DNA of 37,777 nucleotides from positions 1 through 37,777 of the forward strand of contig CALMKH010000231.1 of assembly GCA_937867025.1 (NCBI GenBank), in the 5' to 3' direction. The DNA is from an uncultured Bacteroidota bacterium. Lineage in GTDB: Bacteria; Bacteroidota; Bacteroidia; NS11-12g; UBA955. Positions 28,080 to 35,509 of this stretch are shown one piece after another. The notes beneath the pieces were generated by a model, which worked only from the letters and a program-made list of their open reading frames with translations, searched no databases and had not been told where the DNA came from. Position 1 is the first letter of the stretch. The number at the start of each line of letters is the position of its first letter. The position numbers and the translations under genes are program-made.

Positions 28080-29001
28080 ATACCGTATACAGGCAAAACT
28101 AATGGGTTCCTTGTTCGAACTGATAGTGGGGCATGAAAATGAAAAAGAAGCCAGGTTTTTTCTAGATATCGGTGTACGTGAAATTGAACGCATTGAAAAT
28201 AAACTTTCGGAATTCAGGGAACATACGTTTACAACGTTATTAAATACCAACGCCGGGGTAAAACCGGTTCAAACCGATAACGAGGTGTATGGATTGCTGG
28301 AAAGGTGCCAGCGCATTTCAGCCCTTACCAGGGGCGCATTCGATATCACGGTGGGCCCCTTGAAAAAACTATACCGGTTCAGGAACTCTGAATTTTCGTT
28401 GCCATCAAAGTCCTCGGTAGATGAAGCGCTTGGCAAAACGGGATACCAATATCTCAGACTCGATCCAACGGATCGGTCGGCATATTTGTCAAAGAGGCAT
28501 ATGTCTGTTAGTTTTGCAGCGGTAGGAAAGGGTTATGCCGCCGACTGTGTTAAAAGGCTCTGGATGGAAAAAGGACTAGCGTCAGGTGTTATAAGCGCCA
28601 GCGGCGACCTGACTACCATAGGTTGTAAACCGGACGGGTCGCCCTGGAAAATAGGAATAGCAGATCCGGATAATACACAGGATATGCTGGTCTATATACC
28701 GGTGCATAATGCTTCAGTTGCCACATCGGGAGATTATGAACAGTATTTTATGCATAAGGGCGTCAGGTATTCGCATACGATAAATCCGGTAAGCGGTATG
28801 CCCGTAACAGGCATCAAAAGTGTAAGCATTGTAAGTCCGAGCGCTGAGCTGTCCGATGCCCTGGCAACTGCAGTATATGTCATGGGCGTGAAAACCGGCC
28901 TTGACTTTATCGGTCAGCTGCCCGCTACGCATTGTCTTATTATTGATGATCATGATCAGATGCATTATTCAAAACACATAGAAATTCAAAATGAAAAATA
29001 A
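28072..29001 (+). CDS. apbE: FAD:protein FMN transferase (ApbE family) without signal peptide
   Basis: Transfers FMN from FAD to a Thr/Ser of target proteins. The 309-residue length fits the family. Motifs are KLMGSLFELIV at the start, FDITVGPL, AAVGKGYAADCV (FAD binding), SASGDLTTIG, the catalytic-region SHTINPVSGMP and the metal-binding DALATAVYVMG. Unlike most ApbE proteins there is no signal peptide or lipobox; the family pattern begins within ten residues of the start, so the enzyme appears cytoplasmic. It overlaps both neighbours (8 and 11 bases). No standard FMN-bind-domain protein is encoded in the window, which leaves its substrate open. Confidence 0.9.
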   Translation: MNEYRIQAKLMGSLFELIVGHENEKEARFFLDIGVREIERIENKLSEFREHTFTTLLNTNAGVKPVQTDNEVYGLLERCQRISALTRGAFDITVGPLKKLYRFRNSEFSLPSKSSVDEALGKTGYQYLRLDPTDRSAYLSKRHMSVSFAAVGKGYAADCVKRLWMEKGLASGVISASGDLTTIGCKPDGSPWKIGIADPDNTQDMLVYIPVHNASVATSGDYEQYFMHKGVRYSHTINPVSGMPVTGIKSVSIVSPSAELSDALATAVYVMGVKTGLDFIGQLPATHCLIIDDHDQMHYSKHIEIQNEK

Positions 29002-29206
29002 GAACATTTGCCTTGCCGGCTTCTTAATCCTGGCACTTTCGTCCTGCAAGAGTGTAAAGCCGTATGAAATGGTTTACATTAACGATCCGGAAATGGAGAT
29101 GGGACATTCGCAGGGGAAGAATTTCGAGAATTATATTGAATCAATAAGGGAAGGAGCAAGTCCTGCGGGAAATACAAAGTCCAGCGGAGGATGCGGATGT
29201 AACTGA
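28991..29206 (+). CDS. DUF4266 mini-lipoprotein with C-terminal Cys-Gly-Cys-Asn
   Basis: A 71-residue lipoprotein. The signal peptide ends in lipobox LSSC with Cys19 lipidated, leaving a mature peptide of about 52 residues. Conserved family features are the NDPEM segment (31-35), the IREGAS segment (52-57) and the C-terminal GGCGCN with Cys68 and Cys70. DUF4266 proteins typically sit beside ApbE and DUF3570 genes, as here. The function is unknown. The CxC tail could bind a metal or form a redox disulfide, and the Gly-Ala-Ser could be an FMN acceptor; both are inferences. It overlaps apbE by 11 bases and lies 2 bp before the DUF3570 gene. Confidence 0.88.
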   Translation: MKNKNICLAGFLILALSSCKSVKPYEMVYINDPEMEMGHSQGKNFENYIESIREGASPAGNTKSSGGCGCN

Positions 29207-29208
29207 TC

Positions 29209-30441
29209 ATGAAGCAGCGATTTTTTTTGGCCGGTCTCCTTGCCTCTTGTATGTTGTCAGCAAAGGCACAGAAAAAAGATACGTTTACAAGGAGGGAAAA
29301 ACTCAATAAGACCGAGATTGAATTTGTCTATGGCCATTATATGCAGGATGGGAATAATTCAGCTGTTACCGGAGGGGTAGGCACCGAAAAGCTGACCGTA
29401 TTCTCTCCTGTTTTAAAAGTAAAGAAAACATGGGAAAATGGGCGTTCCCTTACCTTCAAAGGCGGTTCCGATATCATCAGTTCGGCTTCCACCGATAAGA
29501 TCGACTTTGTTAAGTCCTCGGCTTCCATACTCGATGCGCGCACCCATATGGGTATAGGTGTTTCTGCCCCGGTAAGGAAAAAGAAAAATATGGTATGGTC
29601 GGCCGGGACGGGTTTTTCAATCGAATCTGATTATTTTTCACGGCCTGTGAATGTAGGTCTGTTGATGTGGGATAAACAGAAGATCCGGACACTTGCAATT
29701 GATGTGCAGATGTTCTTTGACGATTTGCGCTGGGGGCGCCTGAATGGTGGGTATTACCGGCCTGTCAAGCTCATTTATCCGCAGGAGTTGCGGTTCAGGG
29801 AATGGTATGAAACCACCAGGCGGAATTCGTATAACCTGAAAGTTGGCTTTACAAGGGTCATCAATAAAAGGAACATATTCGGCATATTTCCGGAAATAAG
29901 TTACCAGGAAGGCTTGCTCTCAACCCCGTTTCACAGGGTCTATTTTAAAGGAGATTCGTTACTGAAGGTCGAAAACCTTCCGGGGCGGCGCTTAAAGGGA
30001 ATACTGGGTTTGAAATGGAATACGTTCGCCGGGGGTCGTGTCATTTTGAAAAACTCCATAGATATGTATGCCGACAATTTTGGAGTTATGAACTTCGCCC
30101 TTGAAAATGAAACAGCGGTTAAGTGGAAACGGTTCTTAACCATCATCCCGTTTGCCCGCATCTCATTCCAGGAAGCCTCCGGGTATTTTGCACCCTACAA
30201 GGCTCATGAGGCGGATGAGAGATATTATACGTCAGATTATGACCTTTCAGGGTTCTATACCGTAAAGGCCGGCCTTGCCGCACGGTATGCCCCTTTCAGG
30301 ACGATGGGGAAATACAATATCTTTAATGAGTTTACCTTGCGGTATGCTTATTATAACAGGAGCAACGGTCTGCATGCCCATATTGTTTCCTGTGTTTTTA
30401 ATATGACGCATGCTAAGCCCAGACAGGTAAAAATAAAATGA
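29209..30441 (+). CDS. DUF3570 outer-membrane beta-barrel protein
   Basis: A 410-residue exported protein. A signal peptide ends AKAQ, followed by the family signature YMQDGNNSAVTGGVGTEKL (about residues 44-62) and alternating amphipathic strands to the C-terminus (FNEFTLRYAYYNRSNGLHAHIVSCVFNM), in the pattern of a 14- to 16-stranded barrel. The last residues are basic, so the barrel ends shortly before them. DUF3570 has no assigned function, but it regularly accompanies ApbE and DUF4266. It is the third envelope component of the operon and overlaps the OsmC gene by 4 bases (ATGA). Confidence 0.88.
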   Translation: MKQRFFLAGLLASCMLSAKAQKKDTFTRREKLNKTEIEFVYGHYMQDGNNSAVTGGVGTEKLTVFSPVLKVKKTWENGRSLTFKGGSDIISSASTDKIDFVKSSASILDARTHMGIGVSAPVRKKKNMVWSAGTGFSIESDYFSRPVNVGLLMWDKQKIRTLAIDVQMFFDDLRWGRLNGGYYRPVKLIYPQELRFREWYETTRRNSYNLKVGFTRVINKRNIFGIFPEISYQEGLLSTPFHRVYFKGDSLLKVENLPGRRLKGILGLKWNTFAGGRVILKNSIDMYADNFGVMNFALENETAVKWKRFLTIIPFARISFQEASGYFAPYKAHEADERYYTSDYDLSGFYTVKAGLAARYAPFRTMGKYNIFNEFTLRYAYYNRSNGLHAHIVSCVFNMTHAKPRQVKIK

Positions 30442-30905
30442 AAAAGACACATTACTACAGGAACACAGTGACATGGACAGGCAACACCGGCGCCGGGACC
30501 AGTACCTACCAGTCATACAGGCGCGATTTTTCAGTTTCGGCTGAAGGTAAACCCGGGCTGCTTGCTTCGGCAGATGCTGCCTTCAGGGGCGATCCGGCAA
30601 AATATAACCCGGAAGACATGCTGCTTATGGCTGTTTCAAGCTGTCATATGTTGTGGTTTCTCCATTTGTGCGCCGATAATGGCATTGTAGTAGTGGAATA
30701 TACCGATCACGCTGAAGGCATAATGGAAGAATTCCAGGGCGGAGGTGGCCATTTTACAAAGATCATTCTGCATCCCCTTGTTCGCATAACAGACGGATCG
30801 AAAATTATGTTGGCGGATTCGCTTCACAAACAAGCGGGAGAGAAGTGTTTTATTACGAATTCATGCCGTTTTCCGGTGGAATATGAGTCCGAATGTTTTT
30901 CTTAA
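30438..30905 (+). CDS. OsmC-family peroxide reductase
   Basis: A 155-residue member of the OsmC/Ohr family of thiol-dependent organic-peroxide reductases. The reactive cysteine is C69 in NPEDMLLMAVSSCHMLWFLH, the second is C137 in GEKCFITNS, and the N-terminal TWTGNTGAGTSTYQSYRRDF is typical. It is cytoplasmic, as no signal peptide is present. The physical overlap with the DUF3570 gene by ATGA strongly suggests translation coupling. A bacillithiol or lipoamide reductant would fit, given bshB1 upstream. This appears to be the last gene of the operon. Confidence 0.9.
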   Translation: MKKTHYYRNTVTWTGNTGAGTSTYQSYRRDFSVSAEGKPGLLASADAAFRGDPAKYNPEDMLLMAVSSCHMLWFLHLCADNGIVVVEYTDHAEGIMEEFQGGGGHFTKIILHPLVRITDGSKIMLADSLHKQAGEKCFITNSCRFPVEYESECFS

Positions 30906-31072
30906 AAAAAACAGGAACTTTTTCAGCGATTTTTATGCATCATTATATCCTGGGCAACCCGCGGAGGCGCCTGTAAACGCAGGTGTTAACCGACTTTTTG
31001 CGATTTTGGTCGAATTTTAATTTCCTGTAATTCAGTAATATATAAAAATTTTGCAAAAAAATCAGGCATTTT
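30906..31072. other. AT-rich gap with one weak hairpin
   Basis: No gene is seen after the OsmC stop. A short hairpin CGCCTG/CAGGTG around TAAACG lies near 30966-30983, with no clear U-run directly after it, so it is only a weak terminator candidate for the OsmC operon. The next promoter-like element starts at 31073. Confidence 0.3.
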
Positions 31073-31103
31073 TTTCAATTGTTCATTTTCTTGTTTATAT
31101 TTG
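31073..31103 (+). promoter_or_regulatory. promoter of a short transcript unit (31073-31460)
   Basis: TTTC at 31073-31076, a 19-nt spacer and TATATTTG at 31096-31103 match the TTTG-N19-TAnnTTTG consensus with one mismatch. Transcription should begin near 31108-31110, about 75 nt before the small ORF at 31184. Confidence 0.5.
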
Positions 31104-31183
31104 ATTATGAGATAATTATATAGGTAAGATTTTATACTCAACATGTAATAGTGCTCAATTTTAACCCTAAAAACAATACCAGT

Positions 31184-31273
31184 ATGAGAACCAAAAAAAC
31201 AAGTTTAAAAAGAGTTGCGATTATCGCGGTTGAATTCATTCTGATCAGTCTTTTTTCCCATATGCCTTTTTAA
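31184..31273 (+). CDS. possible 29-residue single-span membrane microprotein
   Basis: An ATG at 31184 opens 29 codons ending TAA at 31271-31273. The peptide has a basic N-terminus (RTKKTSLKR) and a hydrophobic segment VAIIAVEFILISLF, the layout of a small inner-membrane protein or a bare signal anchor. Upstream, CTAAAAAC at 31167-31174 is the same element found 7 nt before the ATGs at 35510 and 36383. It has its own promoter (31073-31103) and a strong terminator (31421-31460). No homologue is recognised. It may also be a truncated signal peptide of a lost gene. Confidence 0.4.
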   Translation: MRTKKTSLKRVAIIAVEFILISLFSHMPF

Positions 31274-31420
31274 AGAAAGCGGGGATAAAACTGGATAAAC
31301 CGGAAGGCATTTAGAGACATATATATGTCCTGAATATTTGTGCGTGACAGTGTTTGATCTGGCATTAGGAATAACCTTAATGGTTATATAAGATATATAA
31401 GTGCGGTTGTTGATTTTCAG
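31274..31420 (+). ncRNA. structured 3' region between the microprotein and the terminator
   Basis: This 147-nt stretch has no ORF but several local structures: the 14-base palindrome GACATATATATGTC near 31315-31328 and ATAACC/GGTTAT around TTAAT near 31372-31388. Together with the promoter and terminator it makes a transcript of roughly 350 nt in which most bases are non-coding. It could be a long structured 3' UTR, or the RNA itself could be the product. Confidence 0.35.
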
Positions 31421-31460
31421 AAAACCTTTGTCGGGCGCCATGCCCGGTAAAGGTTTTTTT
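31421..31460 (+). terminator. strong intrinsic terminator
   Basis: AAAACCTTTG-T-CGGGC (31421-31436) pairs with GCCCG-G-T-AAAGGTTTT (31442-31457), with two G-U wobbles and a 5-nt loop GCCAT, giving 16 continuous pairs. A T-run extends to 31460. The A-run on the left arm would also let it act on the reverse strand. Confidence 0.85.
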
Positions 31461-31717
31461 ATTGAAGTGTGTATTGAATCTGTCTAATCAGCCTCAGTAT
31501 GCCTGTATGGATGATAGGAGGCTGCATTTATTCCGTTTTAACTAAAACACCGGTTAATACCTGGTTTTTCCACAAATCTTCTATAAATACACTAAAAAGT
31601 TTAATTAATTAATATGCATATGTTATTAACGTGTTGATAAGTGTTAAATATAATATCCTAAAAATCAAGTTATTATAAAAATTGTACACTTTTTTTCGCC
31701 TAAAAGTTCAGTTTTTT
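31461..31717. other. AT-rich upstream region of the LamG protein
   Basis: No gene is seen. A variant DnaA-box-like TTTTCCACA lies at about 31565-31573, and AT-rich runs are frequent. It leads into the promoter at 31718-31749. Confidence 0.3.
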
Positions 31718-31749
31718 TTTGTTTATCCACATTATTCGAATTAATATTG
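31718..31749 (+). promoter_or_regulatory. promoter of the LamG surface protein, with a TTATCCACA box in the spacer
   Basis: TTTG at 31718-31721, a 20-nt spacer and TAATATTG at 31742-31749 (one mismatch) make a good promoter, about 88 nt before the ATG at 31837. The spacer contains TTATCCACA (31723-31731), identical to the consensus DnaA box. A protein bound there would block or modulate transcription. Confidence 0.5.
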
Positions 31750-31836
31750 CGTCCTGAAATATTAAGTATTAAGTACTACAATTTCTTCTTTATGTAAAAA
31801 TACTTATTACTGTAATCATTTAATCACACACAAGCT

Positions 31837-34803
31837 ATGAAAAACACATTATTATTACTCGTATGCCTTATGATGTCTAAGGCATTCTCTCAGAAAGCCA
31901 TCCATCTCGATGGGACTGGCCCGTACACGGGAAGCTATGTAAGCCTGGGTAACGACAGTGCTCTCACAACTGAAGATTTTACAATTGAATGCTGGTTCAA
32001 ACGAACCGCGGCCGGTGACGTAACTCCCACAGGGTTTGGTGGTGCCTATGCAATACCCCTGGTAGCCAGAGGGCGTGCAGAGGCCGAAGTGGATTCAAGT
32101 ACCCTGGATGTCGATGGGGATTCACGTGACATGAACTATTTCCTCGGTATCGATGTCAATGGTATCCTAATAGCCGATTTTGAGGAAATCGCCTCAGGAA
32201 CGGCTCCGGGTCTCAATCATACGATTTATGGCGTCACGGCAGTACAGAACGATCATTGGAATCACGCATGCGCCACTTACGACGGTACCACATTCAGGCT
32301 GTACCTCAACGGCAGGCTTGAAACCTCTGCTGTTATTGGCCGCATTCCAAATTACCTCAGTACCCAGTATTCCTCCATCGGAACGGCGATAGGATCCGAT
32401 GGCTTCGCAGAAGGACGGTTCAATGGCGATATTGATAATGTCAGGATATGGAATTATGCAAGATCACAACAATCTGTCAGAGATTCCATGTTCGTTGAAC
32501 TGACATCCGCACCCGGCTTGCTTGGCAGTTACAAGCTAAACGAAGGATCGGGAACCACCGCTGCCAATACAGGTTCAGCAGGTTCGGCAGGAAATGGGAC
32601 ACTGGTAAGCGGAGTAACATGGGTCAGCGGCACGGATCTTTCGAGATCCAACTCTGCAGTCATATTTGACGGTCAGAACGATTACATAGATTTCGGACCC
32701 AGCACTTCTATAGGCGCTACCGAATTTACACTGGAATGCTGGTTTAAAAAAACAGGCAGCGGCACCACGGGTGCATTTTCCCCGTTCACGGCTGTTTATC
32801 CGCTTCTGGCAAAGGGACGCGATGAAGAGACTGGCACGACAAAGGATGCCAATTATTTCCTCGGCCTGCTTTCCGATGGCAGGATCGCTGCCAATTTTGA
32901 AGAGGCTGGTAATGGTGACAAACATTCCATAACCGGTGTCTCTGTTGTACAGGAGGATATATGGTATCATGCTGCTGCAACTTATGATGGAACGTACTGG
33001 AAACTATATCTGAACGGTTCGCTTGAGGCAACCGACAGTGTAGGAAAAGTGCCGCAAAGCGCATCGATACAGCATGCTTCATTGGGCACCGCACTGAATT
33101 CCGGAGGCGCAGCCGAAGGGTTCTTCGAAGGACTTATCGATAATGCCAGGATATGGAATTATGCCCGGGATCAACAGGATATCGTCGATTCATCGGGCAG
33201 GGTACTGCTTGCTGCTCCGGGCCTGCTGGCCAACTGGAGCCTGAATGAAGCTTACAGTGACACGGCAAGAAATACGGGCTCAGGCACTGTTGATGGCCGC
33301 TTGATCAATGGGGCCATGTGGATGGAAAGGGGGATTATATTTACGGATGATATCGATACGCTTGACAATATTATTAACGACAGCAACTGGTACAATCCGG
33401 CTAACTGGATGGATAACGAAGTGCCTTATGCCTTTACAACGGCATATGTGCCTGCCGGCAAAAAGGTTGTATTGTCAGCAGGACAGCACGGCCAGTGCAA
33501 ACGGCTTATCAACGAGGGTACAGTAGTCGTTAAAGACGGGGCAGCACTGTCTGTCTGGGGTAGCATTGTTAATTCGGGAACCATAAATGGATTAACCGGG
33601 GAACTGGAGTTTGCAGGAACCGGTTCCGATTCTGTTGCCGGAAACGCTGTTACGGTCAGGCATTTTGTAATGAACAAACTTGGAACAGGTAATGTGACAC
33701 TGACAGCAAATATTTCGGTCGACAGTTTTCTGTCGCTTAATAACGGCATTGTATATACTGCTTCGGCAAACAGCCTTACGATAAGGGATAATGCAGGCTC
33801 AAGTGAGGGCTCACACCAGAGCCATGTGGATGGTTTCATGACCAAGGTGGGAGACGATGCCTTTGTGTTCCCGCTGGGAGACAATAATTATTGGGCGCGT
33901 CTCGGTATTACAGCACCTACCAGTGCAACCGACGCTTTTTCAGCTAACAGGGTGCATGCTCCTTCAGCCAATCTTTCCAGCAAACAGTCTCCGCTGAAGG
34001 CTGTCAGCAGCTACGAGCACTGGAACCTGAACAGACTTGTCGGTACCAGTGGCGTGAAAGTGACATTATATTGGGAAGATAATGCTGTGAGCAGTATTTC
34101 AGCTGTTTCTGACACTGATCTTGTGGTTGCTCACTATACAGGTTCAATCTGGGTTAGCGAAACACAGGATTCAAGGACCGGCACACTTGCCAGGGGCAGT
34201 ATAACATCGCAACTGATTACAGGAAGCTTCAGTCCGTTCACTTTTGGCGCAACAACTACTTTAACGGCCCTGCCTGTAGAATTGCTCGATTTTACGGGTA
34301 AAAAAATAGATCGTTCCGTTAAACTTTCCTGGTCAACCGCTTCGGAAATCCGGAACGACAGGTTCGTTGTCGAAAAAACAACTGATGGAAAATCCTGGAA
34401 GGAGATAGGAACGATTAAAGGAGCTTCATACTCGAACCAGGTGCTTGATTATGATATGTTCGATTTTTCTCCTGTGGCCGGATGGCAATATTACAGGCTG
34501 AAACAGGTAGACCTCAATGGTCGCACCACGTATTCGAAACGTGTGGCGGTTAATTTTGCGCCTGATGCCGGGAATGTTGACATTTACCCGAATCCTGTAG
34601 CCGGTGAACTTCATGTGCGGGTGCCCGGGTCAGAGGAGATGGTGGTAAACATTTATAACAGCATGGGCAAAGTGGTTTATACTGCCGTCAATTCAAATTC
34701 CACATACCTGCCGATAGATTTCTCAGCATATGAGGAAGGCATGTATTTGCTGGAAATAATTCAGGGCGACCAGATTAGCAAAACTAAAATTATAAAATAC
34801 TAG
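31837..34803 (+). CDS. T9SS-secreted protein with two LamG-like domains
   Basis: A 988-residue secreted protein. A signal peptide ends near AFSQ. Two concanavalin-A/LamG-like domains follow, about residues 30-260 and 275-500, each with the FTxECWFKxTG start, NYFLG, W-x-HA-x-ATYDGT, LYLNG and DNxRIWNYAR segments. A beta-solenoid-like 'NWYNPANWMDNEVP' module spans about 510-640, then a fibronectin-like domain (ALPVELLDFTGKKIDRSVKLSWSTASE, about 810-900). The T9SS type A sorting domain starts at DIYPNPV (about 914) and ends KTKIIKY. It probably binds glycans or proteins at the cell surface. It converges on the small minus-strand gene, sharing a two-way terminator. Confidence 0.9.
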   Translation: MKNTLLLLVCLMMSKAFSQKAIHLDGTGPYTGSYVSLGNDSALTTEDFTIECWFKRTAAGDVTPTGFGGAYAIPLVARGRAEAEVDSSTLDVDGDSRDMNYFLGIDVNGILIADFEEIASGTAPGLNHTIYGVTAVQNDHWNHACATYDGTTFRLYLNGRLETSAVIGRIPNYLSTQYSSIGTAIGSDGFAEGRFNGDIDNVRIWNYARSQQSVRDSMFVELTSAPGLLGSYKLNEGSGTTAANTGSAGSAGNGTLVSGVTWVSGTDLSRSNSAVIFDGQNDYIDFGPSTSIGATEFTLECWFKKTGSGTTGAFSPFTAVYPLLAKGRDEETGTTKDANYFLGLLSDGRIAANFEEAGNGDKHSITGVSVVQEDIWYHAAATYDGTYWKLYLNGSLEATDSVGKVPQSASIQHASLGTALNSGGAAEGFFEGLIDNARIWNYARDQQDIVDSSGRVLLAAPGLLANWSLNEAYSDTARNTGSGTVDGRLINGAMWMERGIIFTDDIDTLDNIINDSNWYNPANWMDNEVPYAFTTAYVPAGKKVVLSAGQHGQCKRLINEGTVVVKDGAALSVWGSIVNSGTINGLTGELEFAGTGSDSVAGNAVTVRHFVMNKLGTGNVTLTANISVDSFLSLNNGIVYTASANSLTIRDNAGSSEGSHQSHVDGFMTKVGDDAFVFPLGDNNYWARLGITAPTSATDAFSANRVHAPSANLSSKQSPLKAVSSYEHWNLNRLVGTSGVKVTLYWEDNAVSSISAVSDTDLVVAHYTGSIWVSETQDSRTGTLARGSITSQLITGSFSPFTFGATTTLTALPVELLDFTGKKIDRSVKLSWSTASEIRNDRFVVEKTTDGKSWKEIGTIKGASYSNQVLDYDMFDFSPVAGWQYYRLKQVDLNGRTTYSKRVAVNFAPDAGNVDIYPNPVAGELHVRVPGSEEMVVNIYNSMGKVVYTAVNSNSTYLPIDFSAYEEGMYLLEIIQGDQISKTKIIKY

Positions 34804-34823
34804 CTTGAATTAGAGGCTTGTGG

Positions 34824-34854
34824 AAAAACTCCTGTCATTTGATGGGAGTTTTTT
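34824..34854. terminator. two-way intrinsic terminator
   Basis: AAAAACTCC (34824-34832) pairs with GGAGTTTTT (34845-34853) around a 12-nt loop that can form a further CAT/ATG pairing; a T-run continues to 34854 and the left arm supplies the T-run for the reverse strand. It overlaps the stop codon of the minus-strand gene and serves both converging genes. Confidence 0.85.
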
Positions 34855-35260
34855 ATTTGAAGCCTTTTATCCATTCCATGGCATCCTCAAGATTGGTGAA
34901 TGCCTTGCTTTTTACTTTAGGGGTAGTGATCTTGAGGAAAAAATTGATGAGCATTTTACTGAATACGGATGATTCAATGAACGCTGCGGACAAAATGCCT
35001 TTAATACCTTCTTCTGATGAAAAATAGATCCTGGCGTCCCGGTCCATGCTGACGACTCCTCCGTCGTAGATCATGAAGTGATAGGATTTTCCCTGGCACA
35101 GTTTTATGCGTTCGCTTACGAGGTATTTCGCATCTTCAAGGGTTAGCTTTATGCCGGCCTTATAGTGTGCATGCAGAACATCGTCGATGATCTCTATTCT
35201 TAACTGGTGATTTTCAAAAACTCTTTGGTTTTCCTGCATGATATTGGTAACAGATGACAA
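34853..35260 (-). CDS. STAS/SpoIIAA-like protein of unknown function
   Basis: A 135-residue cytoplasmic protein. The sequence, with beta-alpha alternation (RIEIIDDVLHAHYKAGIKLTLEDAKYLVSERIKL, YHFMIYDGGVVSMDRDARIYFSSEEG, AFIESSVFSKMLINFF, FTNLEDAMEWIKGF), fits the small STAS-like family common in Bacteroidota, in which the C-terminal 'F-x-x-x-x-x-A-x-x-W' tail is conserved. It is related to proteins binding to membranes or partners, but the role is unassigned. An ATG at codon 8 (35239) is an alternative start. It is preceded by a good promoter (35298-35328) and divergent from the AT-rich region. Confidence 0.7.
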   Translation of the reverse strand: MSSVTNIMQENQRVFENHQLRIEIIDDVLHAHYKAGIKLTLEDAKYLVSERIKLCQGKSYHFMIYDGGVVSMDRDARIYFSSEEGIKGILSAAFIESSVFSKMLINFFLKITTPKVKSKAFTNLEDAMEWIKGFK

Positions 35261-35297
35261 TATTATAGTGAGGTTTGAATGGTTATTAAAACAGATG

Positions 35298-35328
35298 CAA
35301 AAATACTTTAAATAATTTGATAAATAAA
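35298..35328 (-). promoter_or_regulatory. promoter of the STAS-like gene
   Basis: On the reverse strand TTTA (35328-35325), a 19-nt spacer and TATTTTTG (35305-35298) match the consensus with one mismatch. The start of transcription would be near 35291, about 31 nt before the ATG at 35260. Confidence 0.55.
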
Positions 35329-35469
35329 TAAATTACTTATGAACACAAGTGTAAGTTTATCTTTTAATTAACTAATCGAACCGCGCCGAATTGTATTTCT
35401 TATTATGAAAGAATTGTAAGAACAAAACAGTCGGAGAGAGGGCGAAGGAATAGCTTTATAAATAGAAAA
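35329..35469. other. AT-rich gap without genes
   Basis: Between the STAS-like gene promoter and the hairpin at 35470 I see only AT-rich sequence and no plausible gene. Confidence 0.4.
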
Positions 35470-35491
35470 GGGCCGAGCAAAAGCTCAGCCC
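35470..35491 (+). promoter_or_regulatory. hairpin directly before a small ORF
   Basis: GGGCCGAGC (35470-35478) pairs with GCTCAGCCC (35483-35491), with one C-A mismatch and an AAAA loop. No T-run follows on the plus strand; on the minus strand the flank is T-rich. It lies just ahead of the CTAAAAAC element and the small ORF at 35510, so it may be a 5' UTR structure. Confidence 0.5.
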
Positions 35492-35509
35492 ATTCTAAAA
35501 ACTAAAACT

